Assembly: GCA_023389295.1 (NCBI GenBank)
Contig: JAEWEO010000131.1
Location: 1-7,382, forward strand
Length of the DNA: 7,382 nucleotides
Source of the DNA: Bacillota bacterium
GTDB taxonomy: Bacteria > Bacillota > Clostridia > Lachnospirales > Lachnospiraceae
Reading direction: 5' to 3'
Position 1 is the stretch's first letter; each line of letters begins with the position of its first letter. The translations under genes and the position numbers were made by a program. The notes beneath the pieces are model-generated. The model searched no databases, was not told the origin of the DNA, and was given only the letters and a program-made list of their open reading frames with translations. Below, piece after piece: positions 1 to 6,221 of the stretch.

Positions 1-2673
1 GTCTTTGATTATCTTATCAAGACTGACGATAGAATCTTCATATCCCTTTACTTGACCTTCGGTCTGCTCAATGGTCTTCTCTTTCTCTAAAGCAGCCTGA
101 TAAGCCTTCTCAATATCTGCCATCAACCCAGCTTCTTCTTCGTAAAGTCGTTCGATATCCCTCTTCACACGTTTTAAATTTTCTAAAAGGAACTGATTGT
201 TTTGTTCAAAAGAGGATAATTCAAGCCTTAAGGCGGAGGTCTTTTCATTTGCTTCCTGCTCCTTAATTCGCTCTGTCTCCAATAACTGATTTAATTCTTC
301 AATTCTAGCTTCTTTTTCTTTGTTTAATTCCGTATTTTGATTTAATGATTCATTTAAATTGCTCAAATTATTTTTAAGCTCTCTAGCCTGAAGTTCAATC
401 TCCTGTAATTCCTTTACATACTCCTGATAAACTACCTCGGATTCGGATTTTTTTGCCACTTCTCTATCGAGCTTCATTTTTGCTGTATTCTGCTCAAGGA
501 ATTTGCTCTGTATCAATGCCTTAATTTCTTCCAGGCTTTGGCGCAATTTCCCTCTAGTTTCTCTGGCTTCTTCCTTTCTTTGAACAAGCGCGTTGCATTT
601 AGCTTGCAAGGTTTCAACTAATTCTTCAATATCTTCAATCTCACGGCGTCTGCCAAGTAAATTACTAGAATTCTTATAGGCACCTCCGGAAATGGAACCG
701 CCGGGTGTTAATAATTCACCCTCCAGGGTTACAATACGTAGGCTATAGTTATATTTACGAGCAATTGTCGTTGCATGATCAATGTCATCTACTACAATAA
801 TTCTACCAAGTAGATAATCAATTAATGCATTAAATTTTGAATCATTTTCAACCAAATCACTTGCAATACCCAGTACACCGGTCTCCATTAATACTCTATC
901 GTTTTGGAACCCCGAACCAGCTGACATATTGGTTAAAGGCAGAAAGGTTGCTCTACCAAATTTATTCTGTTTTAAATAAGAAATCAAATGTTTAGCAGTA
1001 GCTTCATTATCCGTTACAATATTTTGAATGGAACCACCTAGAGCAGTTTCAATGGCTGTCTCATAGGTCTTTTCCACCTTAATAATATCTGCTACAACTC
1101 CTATGATACCAGGCATATGCGCCTTCTGCTCCATTACCTTTTTAATACTAACTCCGTACCCTTCATAACGCTCCGTTAGGTTCATCAAAGATTCCAAACG
1201 TGATTTCTCACCCAAATAACGGGAATGCATCTCATTATGTTCGTTGTTCACCCCATCAATTAATGTTTGAACGTTGCTAATCTCCTGCTCGAGTTTTTTA
1301 CTTTCCTCACTCATCGAAATTAGTGCCTCAGAAATTTGCTTTAACTGCTCCTCGTTGGCTTTAATCGTTTCCTCATAGAGACTCTCTTCGCTCTTATTCT
1401 TTAATATTCTTTGATTTAAATCCGCCTTACGGATATTATTCTGCTCCAGCATAGTCTCGTAACGCTGCATACTGCTTTTGATTCCGGAGTTAATATTCAA
1501 ATGTTCAAATATATTATTATTGCATTCCTCAATCTCTTTCGTATAGAAAAGAATGTTTTCTTTTATTTTACTTAGCTGGGTTAATGCCTCTGTAAGAAGA
1601 TCATCCATGCCGGCAATCTTTTCGTCCATCTGAGACTTCTGTGACAGATAACCTGCTTCTTCGGTTTGCTTTACCTGAAGATCTTGATGATTGGTATGTA
1701 TTCGATTCTGAATATATTCATCATTTTGACGAAGTGATAGAATCTGCTCTTTTAATACCTTAATCTCACCTTCCGCTTTTTCCTTTGCCAAAACCAGCTC
1801 ATTATAGCGGTTTCTATCTTCCTCGATTGCTTTATCACATTCTTCTAACTGTTCTTCCAGCTTAATATATTCTTCCTTTGTATTTTCATAGCCCTCTTTT
1901 GTACGTTCATAATCACTTGTAGCAATATGAAGCTTTTCTTCAAGTTGTTCCTTCGAAGAACGAATTCTATCATACTCCTTTAAAAACTGATTAATTTCAA
2001 GACTCTTTAATTCTTCTTTCAACTTCAAATAAGCCTTAGCAACAACGGACTGTTTTTCTAAGGGCGCTAATTGTTTTTCTATTTCTTTAATAATATCTGT
2101 AATACGGGATAGGTTTAATTTTTCCTCTTCCAGATTCTTCTCTGCAGAATACTTTCTGCGTTTGAATTTAACGATACCTGCAGCTTCGTCAAAGAGCTCA
2201 CGACGATCCTCCGGTTTACCACTAAGAATTTTATCAATCTGACCTTGTCCTATAATGGAGTAGCCTTCCTTACCGACACCGGTATCCATAAACAATTCAT
2301 TTACGTCCTTTAGACGGCAGGAAGTACCATTAATTAAATACTCACTTTCACCAGAACGATAAACTCTTCTGGCGATGGTTACTTCGTCATATTCAATGGG
2401 TAATTTATGATCGGAATTATCCAGAGTGAGTGCAACATAAGCATAACCTAAGGGCTTACGTGCCTGTGTACCGGAGAAAATAACATCCTCCATCTTAGCT
2501 CCTCGAAGTTGTTTCGCGCTTTGTTCACCGAGCACCCAGCGTACAGCATCCGCTACGTTACTCTTACCACTACCATTTGGTCCAACGATACCGGTAATAC
2601 CATCATGAAATTCTAGTACTATTTTATTTGCAAAGGATTTAAAACCGTGAACCTCTATACTTTTTAAATACAT
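1..2673 (-). CDS. smc: Chromosome segregation protein SMC, partial (C-terminus beyond window)
   Basis: SMC is the ATPase arm of the condensin-like SMC-ScpA-ScpB complex, which organises and helps segregate the chromosome. The frame is open from ATG at 2673 to the window edge: 891 codons with no stop or frameshift when read through. The N-terminus is MYLKSIEVHGFKSFA. Walker A GPNGSGKS is at residues 31-38 and the Q-loop motif IGQGQID at 141-147. A charged coiled coil follows from about 170 to 510. The hinge spans about 515-670, ends in PGGSISGG (residues 657-664), and is followed by the returning coiled coil. The C-terminal head, with the ABC signature and Walker B, lies outside the window; family members are usually near 1,180 residues, so about 300 are missing here. 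A GGGAG ribosome binding site (2681-2685) sits 7 bases before the ATG, which supports this start. It lies 65 bases after rnc and is probably cotranscribed with it. Identity is near certain. Confidence 0.97.
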   Translation of the reverse strand, partial: MYLKSIEVHGFKSFANKIVLEFHDGITGIVGPNGSGKSNVADAVRWVLGEQSAKQLRGAKMEDVIFSGTQARKPLGYAYVALTLDNSDHKLPIEYDEVTIARRVYRSGESEYLINGTSCRLKDVNELFMDTGVGKEGYSIIGQGQIDKILSGKPEDRRELFDEAAGIVKFKRRKYSAEKNLEEEKLNLSRITDIIKEIEKQLAPLEKQSVVAKAYLKLKEELKSLEINQFLKEYDRIRSSKEQLEEKLHIATSDYERTKEGYENTKEEYIKLEEQLEECDKAIEEDRNRYNELVLAKEKAEGEIKVLKEQILSLRQNDEYIQNRIHTNHQDLQVKQTEEAGYLSQKSQMDEKIAGMDDLLTEALTQLSKIKENILFYTKEIEECNNNIFEHLNINSGIKSSMQRYETMLEQNNIRKADLNQRILKNKSEESLYEETIKANEEQLKQISEALISMSEESKKLEQEISNVQTLIDGVNNEHNEMHSRYLGEKSRLESLMNLTERYEGYGVSIKKVMEQKAHMPGIIGVVADIIKVEKTYETAIETALGGSIQNIVTDNEATAKHLISYLKQNKFGRATFLPLTNMSAGSGFQNDRVLMETGVLGIASDLVENDSKFNALIDYLLGRIIVVDDIDHATTIARKYNYSLRIVTLEGELLTPGGSISGGAYKNSSNLLGRRREIEDIEELVETLQAKCNALVQRKEEARETRGKLRQSLEEIKALIQSKFLEQNTAKMKLDREVAKKSESEVVYQEYVKELQEIELQARELKNNLSNLNESLNQNTELNKEKEARIEELNQLLETERIKEQEANEKTSALRLELSSFEQNNQFLLENLKRVKRDIERLYEEEAGLMADIEKAYQAALEKEKTIEQTEGQVKGYEDSIVSLDKIIKD

Positions 2674-2698
2674 TCATAGTCTCCCATCTTTTGAGTCT

Positions 2699-2712
2699 CT
2701 GCATGATTGCAG
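2699..2712. repeat. Small inverted repeat between rnc and smc
   Basis: CTGCA, a four-base loop TGAT, then TGCAG form a perfect 5-bp hairpin in the 65-base gap between rnc and smc. On the minus strand no T-run follows it, so it does not look like a terminator. It may be a minor RNA structure or chance. Confidence 0.3.
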
Positions 2713-2738
2713 CTTATTCCCTAGCATTTGTAGCTTTA

Positions 2739-3446
2739 TTAAGAATTTCGTAGCTTTTGTATTGCCTGATTCGCAGCTTCTTGTTCTGCTGCTTTTTTCG
2801 TTCTTCCTGTACCTAACCCGATTTCTTCATTGCCAATGCAAACAGCAATCGTAAAGGTTTTATTATGGTCGGGTCCCTCTTCCGATATTAATTTGTATCT
2901 GAGCTTTTGCCGATTTGAATCATTTTGAATAATTTCCTGTAAGATAGTCTTGCTATCGAAAAAGAGATTTTTTCCTTTTAAATCCTCCAAAATGAAGGTT
3001 TTAATAAACTCTTTTGCATTAGTAAAACCACCGTCAAGATAGATTGCACCAATAACCGCTTCTAGAGCATCCGATAAAATGGAATCTCGTTCTCTCCCAC
3101 CTGAAATGTCCTCTCCTTTTCCTAACATCAGAAATCTTCCGATGTTTAAATCCCTAGCGCAGGCGGATAAGGTCTGCTCACAAACTATACTAGCGCGAAG
3201 CTTTGTTAAATCCCCCTCGGATAAATCAGAATATTCTTTATAGACGTACTCACTAGTTACTAGCTCAAGCACGGCATCACCCAAGAACTCCAAGCGTTCA
3301 TTGTTCTTAATCTTATCTAATCGCATTTCATTAGCATAAGAACTGTGCGTCAATGCATTTAGCAAAATGGTTGGGTCAGAAAAATGATACCCAATCTTCG
3401 CCTCCAGCATGACTAATTTTTCCTCCGATTTTTTTCGCACCTTCAT
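2739..3446 (-). CDS. rnc: Ribonuclease III
   Basis: RNase III is a Mg2+-dependent homodimeric endonuclease that cuts double-stranded RNA, including rRNA precursors and structured mRNAs. The 235-residue length is typical. The N-terminal nuclease domain (about 14-155) holds the family signature NNERLEFLGDAVLEL at 48-62; Glu50, Glu53 and Asp57 match the E. coli Glu38/Glu41/Asp45 cluster. The second acidic cluster, SDALEAVIGAIYLD (125-138), supplies Asp126 and Glu129, matching E. coli Asp114 and Glu117. A double-stranded RNA-binding domain fills about 163-233, with GPDHNKTFTIAV and the basic GRTKKAAEQEAA helix. All expected catalytic residues are present. The start is not settled: the first ATG has an AAAGGGG site 13 bases upstream (3460-3466), while Met13 (3410) has GGAGG (3422-3426) 11 bases upstream. 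The homologous fold begins near residue 14, so either start gives a complete enzyme. It follows acpP after an unusually long gap and precedes smc, a common Firmicute order. Confidence 0.97.
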   Translation of the reverse strand: MKVRKKSEEKLVMLEAKIGYHFSDPTILLNALTHSSYANEMRLDKIKNNERLEFLGDAVLELVTSEYVYKEYSDLSEGDLTKLRASIVCEQTLSACARDLNIGRFLMLGKGEDISGGRERDSILSDALEAVIGAIYLDGGFTNAKEFIKTFILEDLKGKNLFFDSKTILQEIIQNDSNRQKLRYKLISEEGPDHNKTFTIAVCIGNEEIGLGTGRTKKAAEQEAANQAIQKLRNS

Positions 3447-3480
3447 AAAGTTGTTTTATCCCCTTTCGGAAAATATGATG

Positions 3481-3509
3481 AATATATATTATTATGCTTC
3501 ACAGTACAA
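3481..3509 (-). promoter_or_regulatory. Possible sigma-A-type promoter for rnc-smc
   Basis: Read on the minus strand, TTGTAC (3504-3509) and TATATT (3481-3486) are separated by exactly 17 bases. The -10 matches the vegetative consensus at 5 of 6 positions, but the -35 matches at only 3 of 6. Transcription would start near 3474, giving a leader of about 28 bases before the rnc ATG. AT-rich DNA often yields such matches by chance, so this is a weak call. Confidence 0.3.
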
Positions 3510-3650
3510 AAGTTCTATTCCTCTCATCACAAATACCTTTCAATAGTATTGAGGAATCGCCATGTTCTATGTTTACTATTAAGATATTGGGTATGATACA
3601 GAAATGAGGGCTAGAATATGCCCCATTAGTAAAACTGTGAAGACAATAAT
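3488..3650. repeat. Wide inverted repeat with 9-bp exact arms
   Basis: CTTCACAGT at 3497-3505 is the exact reverse complement of ACTGTGAAG at 3634-3642. Just outside the arms, ATTATT (3488-3493) is matched by AATAAT (3645-3650), with a 3-base versus 2-base joint. A nested 7-bp pair, ATTCCTC (3517-3523) and GAGGAAT (3551-3557), lies inside. The element is about 163 bases. It could be a small non-autonomous palindromic element, a folded leader RNA, or coincidence in AT-rich DNA. No transposase and no clear target duplication is seen. Confidence 0.35.
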
Positions 3651-3679
3651 TCTTAGTAATCATCGAAATCTTATATGAA

Positions 3680-3716
3680 AAGCCCATAAATAAGGAAAAC
3701 CTTATTCACAGGGCTT
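3680..3716 (-). terminator. Long hairpin downstream of acpP, candidate weak terminator or RNA processing site
   Basis: On the minus strand AAGCCC pairs with GGGCTT (outer stem) and AATAAGG with CCTTATT (inner stem, TTTT loop). The joining bases GTG and TAT can add G-U, U-A and G-U pairs. The RNA stem is then about 16 pairs with a single bulged U. On the opposite strand the same joint gives A-C mismatches, so the fold favours minus-strand RNA. Only a short T-run (GGGCTTTTC) follows, so termination may be partial. It lies about 86 bases after the acpP stop and 234 bases before rnc. Confidence 0.5.
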
Positions 3717-3801
3717 CATCATACCACTGATATAAGTTATCAATTAACTTAGTAGAACTTACTTATTTCTAAAACGTAGGTTTCAAAACCTTATGAATGG
3801 A

Positions 3802-4035
3802 TTAGTTATTCAAAGCATTCTTAATTTGTTCAACAGCATCAGCAACGCTTACGATATTTTCAGCTTCTTCATTAGCAATTTCAATATCGAATTCTTCTTC
3901 AATACCCATGATAATCTGGAATACATCCAAAGAGTCTGCACCTAAATCATCTACAAAAGTGGTTTGCATTGTAATCTCATCCTCATCCACATTCAAAACT
4001 TCACTAATAATTTTTTGTAATTTTTCAAATTCCAT
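3802..4035 (-). CDS. acpP: Acyl carrier protein
   Basis: ACP carries growing fatty acyl chains on a 4'-phosphopantetheine arm and delivers them to the type II fatty acid synthase enzymes and to PlsX. The protein is small (77 residues from this start), strongly acidic and helical. It has the hallmark motif DDLGADSLD, whose serine (residue 35 from this start) is the attachment site. I start at the second ATG (4035, MEFEKLQ) because the AAGGG ribosome binding site (4045-4049) lies 9 bases before it. The ATG two codons earlier, at 4041, is only 3 bases from that site; starting there adds Met-Asn. The ribosome binding site falls in the short gap after the plsX stop, so the two genes are almost certainly cotranscribed. 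PlsX uses acyl-ACP, so the neighbours act in one pathway. No unusual residues are seen. Confidence 0.96.
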   Translation of the reverse strand: MEFEKLQKIISEVLNVDEDEITMQTTFVDDLGADSLDVFQIIMGIEEEFDIEIANEEAENIVSVADAVEQIKNALNN

Positions 4036-4051
4036 ATTCATTCACCCTTCT

Positions 4052-5068
4052 TTACATTATTTGGTCGTTATTTAGGTTTTTCTTTATTTTTTCATTAATA
4101 CGTTGTTCCGTAAATGTTACACACTGCAGGATAGAATTACGTACTTCTATACTCTTTGCATTACCATGCGTTTTTACTACCAGACCATTCAATCCAAGTA
4201 ATGGTGCACCGCCATATTTTGAAGCATCAAAGTCCTTCAAAGTTTCTTTTAGTGCTGACTTGCACAGTAAAGCTCCGATTTTACTCTTTGTCGTACTCAT
4301 TAGACCTGTTTTTATCTTCTTTACTAAAGCTCCTCCGAGTCCTTCATATAACTTAAGGATCACATTACCTACAAATGCTTCGCACACAATAACATCCGCT
4401 CCGCCATTTGGAATTTCTCTCGCTTCAATACTTCCGATAAAATTAATATCATTGCAATTTTTTAATAAAGGAAAGGTCTCTTTCACCAATTGGTTTCCCT
4501 TTTCTTCTTCTGCACCGATATTAACGATAGCAACACGCGGATTCTTGATACCAATGACATTTTCCATGTAAATGGAACCCATTTTTGCAAATTGAACTAA
4601 ATGGGAAGCTCTTGCATCAACATTGGCACCACAGTCAACTAGCAAAGAAACTCCATTTATGGTTGGAATTAAAGGTGCAAGCGGTGGACGCTCAACTCCA
4701 TTAATTCTGCCGACAATCAATTGTCCTCCTGCCAGTACCGCACCGGTACTTCCTGCAGAAACAAAAGCATCAGCTTCACCCTTCTTTACCATACTAAGTG
4801 CAACAACGATGGAAGAATTCTTTTTACGGCGAATTGCCATGACAGGTGCTTCGTTATTTGTTATAATCTCAGGCGCATGTACAATACTAATACGTTCCTT
4901 GTCATAATTATACTCACTAAGTCCCTTTTGGATGACATCTTCATCACCAGTTAGAACTATTTTAATGTCTTGCTTATCTTGAACCGCAAGTACCGCTCCT
5001 TTAATAATTTCAGCCGGTGCATAATCACCACCCATCGCATCAACTGCAATTGTAATCCTGTTTGGCAT
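4052..5068 (-). CDS. plsX: Phosphate acyltransferase PlsX
   Basis: PlsX converts acyl-ACP and phosphate to acyl-phosphate, the donor used by the membrane acyltransferase PlsY in the first step of phospholipid synthesis. It is a peripheral membrane enzyme. The 338-residue length is typical. Visible family motifs are IAVDAMGGDYAP near the N-terminus (DAMGGD at 10-15), SAGSTGAVLAGG (about 104-115), LLVDCGANVDARASH (about 142-156) and VIVCEAFVGNVILKLYEG (about 226-243). The last usually reads CDGF in better-known homologues, a mild variation. I chose ATG 5068 over the in-frame ATG at 5080. GGAGG (5074-5078) sits 5 bases before 5068, whereas nothing resembling a ribosome binding site precedes 5080. 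A candidate promoter lies at 5146-5174. acpP follows closely. The rpmF and DUF177 genes often found just upstream in other Firmicutes are not here. Confidence 0.97.
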   Translation of the reverse strand: MPNRITIAVDAMGGDYAPAEIIKGAVLAVQDKQDIKIVLTGDEDVIQKGLSEYNYDKERISIVHAPEIITNNEAPVMAIRRKKNSSIVVALSMVKKGEADAFVSAGSTGAVLAGGQLIVGRINGVERPPLAPLIPTINGVSLLVDCGANVDARASHLVQFAKMGSIYMENVIGIKNPRVAIVNIGAEEEKGNQLVKETFPLLKNCNDINFIGSIEAREIPNGGADVIVCEAFVGNVILKLYEGLGGALVKKIKTGLMSTTKSKIGALLCKSALKETLKDFDASKYGGAPLLGLNGLVVKTHGNAKSIEVRNSILQCVTFTEQRINEKIKKNLNNDQIM

Positions 5069-5114
5069 ATGTTCCTCCATTTCACTGATAGTCCAAAATG
5101 CTGTACTATTAGTC

Positions 5115-5135
5115 TTAGCTTCTTACTCTAGCTAA
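5115..5135. promoter_or_regulatory. Inverted repeat just downstream of the predicted plsX transcription start
   Basis: TTAGCT (5115-5120) and AGCTAA (5130-5135) are perfect 6-bp arms with a 9-base spacer. The repeat begins within a few bases of the predicted start site (near 5139), a position typical of a repressor site or a small leader hairpin. In Bacillus, plsX is controlled by FapR, which binds a palindrome in this kind of place. I cannot match this sequence to the FapR site with confidence, so the binding factor is unknown. Confidence 0.35.
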
Positions 5136-5145
5136 TCTATAAAAC

Positions 5146-5174
5146 AATATACTCGATATTATACTAAAAATCAA
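5146..5174 (-). promoter_or_regulatory. Candidate sigma-A-type promoter for plsX-acpP
   Basis: On the minus strand, TTGATT (5169-5174; 4 of 6 matches to the -35 consensus) and TATATT (5146-5151; 5 of 6 to the -10) are separated by exactly 17 bases. Transcription would begin near 5139, leaving a leader of about 70 bases. A perfect TATAAT lies a few bases upstream (about 5158-5163) but lacks a good -35 partner at the right distance. A promoter is expected here because a strong terminator closes the preceding unit. Confidence 0.5.
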
Positions 5175-5301
5175 CCACATTTTTTACGTATTTAGAAAGA
5201 GTTTTCTTTCCGTAATTCACTTTACAAATTAGACCCATGACTCATCAAGATTAAGAAATTAATTCATAGCTTATTCTTATACTAATTCTATAAAAAAATG
5301 C

Positions 5302-5336
5302 CTCAAAAATAAAACCTCCGCAGTTTATGCGGAGGT
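5302..5336 (-). terminator. Intrinsic terminator after cheR
   Basis: On the minus strand ACCTCCGCA and TGCGGAGGT (5328-5336 and 5314-5322) form a perfect 9-bp GC-rich stem with a 5-base loop. It is followed by TTTTATTTTT, a classic rho-independent terminator. It starts 67 bases after the cheR stop and ends the ispH-S1/cheR unit. The other strand lacks a T-run, so it acts in one direction. Confidence 0.92.
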
Positions 5337-5403
5337 AATAATCCTAAATGAGTTGTCTATCCAGCTATCTTAAAATAGATATCCAAATATTCCCATTCTA
5401 TTA

Positions 5404-6183
5404 CTAAGCTTTCTTATAAAAGAATGACTTATAATTATTAAAGCCAATTTGCTGGGCTTGAATAATTTGTTCCGTACTCCCTACAAACAAAAGTCCATCT
5501 TTTTTTAACGCCTTATGAAAATCATTATATATTTGATTCTTCGCTTCATCCGTAAAATAAATTAATACATTACGACACACAATCATATCACAATTTGATG
5601 GATATGGTTCTCTAAGAAGATCATGCTGTTTAAATTCTACACAAGCTTTAACAGCATCAGAAATCTGATAAGTTTTATCATTAATTTTGACAAAATACTT
5701 ATTAATAAATTCCTCCGGTAGAGTTTTTAGGCTTTTTACATGATAGATACCAAGCCTTGCTTTTTCCATGACCTTTTTGTCAATGTCCGTAGCAATAATC
5801 TTAATTCTGTTTAAAGGTAGAAATTTTGAGAGCTGCATAACCAAGGAATAAGGTTCATCCCCAGTAGAACAAGCCGCACTCCAGATTTTTAAATCTTTAC
5901 CAAAACGTTCTATCAAGTATGGAAATACTTCTCTCTCTAGAAGTGTCCATTGTTCCGGATTACGAAAGAATTCCGAAACATTGATCGTAATATAATTTAT
6001 AAACTCATCAAAGGCTATTTTATCCGTCTTAAGTTTGTTTACATAGTCTGAAAAGGAATTAATCCCATGCTTTGTAATCAACGCTTCAATCCGACGTTTC
6101 ATCTGACGTTCCTTGTAGGAATTTAAATCAATCTTTGTCATCTCAAAAATTGATTGCTTAAAGGTCTCATAACTCCCCAGCAC
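5404..6183 (-). CDS. cheR: Chemotaxis protein methyltransferase CheR
   Basis: CheR transfers a methyl group from S-adenosylmethionine to glutamate side chains on chemoreceptors, setting their signalling level. The 259-residue protein has the usual two parts: a small helical N-terminal domain (about 1-70) and a SAM-dependent methyltransferase domain (about 75-259). Motifs seen are TINVSEFFRN (66-75), the SAM-binding loop IWSAACSTGDEPYSL (100-114), ATDID (131-135) for the cofactor ribose, and CRNVLIYF (203-210). No C-terminal pentapeptide-binding or TPR extension is present. Translation starts at GTG 6183, with AAAGGAG (6191-6197) 7 bases upstream. It lies 38 bases after the S1 stop, with no terminator between, so it is probably cotranscribed with the ispH-S1 gene. 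No other chemotaxis gene is in the window. A CheR-like enzyme acting on another target cannot be excluded, but all core motifs are standard. Confidence 0.94.
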   Translation of the reverse strand: MLGSYETFKQSIFEMTKIDLNSYKERQMKRRIEALITKHGINSFSDYVNKLKTDKIAFDEFINYITINVSEFFRNPEQWTLLEREVFPYLIERFGKDLKIWSAACSTGDEPYSLVMQLSKFLPLNRIKIIATDIDKKVMEKARLGIYHVKSLKTLPEEFINKYFVKINDKTYQISDAVKACVEFKQHDLLREPYPSNCDMIVCRNVLIYFTDEAKNQIYNDFHKALKKDGLLFVGSTEQIIQAQQIGFNNYKSFFYKKA

Positions 6184-6221
6184 GACAAGTCTCCTTTATC
6201 ATCCGTAATAAAATCAAGTAA

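Larger units (their letters stand above)
3447..3801. other. 355-base acpP-rnc intergenic region, no convincing gene
   Basis: This AT-rich stretch separates acpP from rnc. It holds a long hairpin (3680-3716), a wide inverted repeat with 9-bp exact arms (3497-3505 and 3634-3642), a possible rnc promoter (3481-3509), and two small inverted repeats near the acpP end. One is TAAGTT/AACTTA at 3733-3751. The other is AGGTT/AACCT at 3778-3791, about 10 bases after the acpP stop. The only open frame of note, 3499-3687 on the minus strand (62 codons), has no recognisable domain and lacks a good ribosome binding site. Its start lies inside the hairpin, so I do not call it a gene. Confidence 0.6.
5069..5313. 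other. plsX leader and upstream intergenic region, no gene seen
   Basis: This AT-rich stretch lies between the cheR terminator and plsX. No open frame with a ribosome binding site is visible on either strand, and no ribosomal protein L32 (rpmF) sequence is present. Besides the promoter and inverted repeat listed separately, it has a weak GAAAGA/TCTTTC inverted repeat (5195-5200 and 5205-5210) upstream of the promoter. Confidence 0.6.

Noticed and set aside
1..2673. Frameshift or break in smc
   Set aside because: Codon-by-codon reading from 2673 to 1 shows a continuous frame with hinge and coiled coils in the expected order; the frame simply runs off the window.
2730..2757. Direct repeat GTAGCTTT around the rnc stop
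   Set aside because: Two 8-base copies in AT-rich sequence are too short to be meaningful.
3499..3687. 62-codon open frame on the minus strand in the acpP-rnc gap
   Set aside because: No recognisable domain, no good ribosome binding site, and its start falls inside the long hairpin. Its composition looks like translated non-coding DNA.
4156..4954. Several overlapping plus-strand open frames opposite plsX
   Set aside because: They lie antisense to a clear, full-length plsX, have no family motifs or supporting ribosome binding sites, and read as shadow translations.
5101..5140. FapR operator upstream of plsX
   Set aside because: TTAG-type half-sites are present, but spacing and symmetry do not fit the known 17-bp FapR palindrome well enough to name it. 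Kept only as an unnamed inverted repeat.
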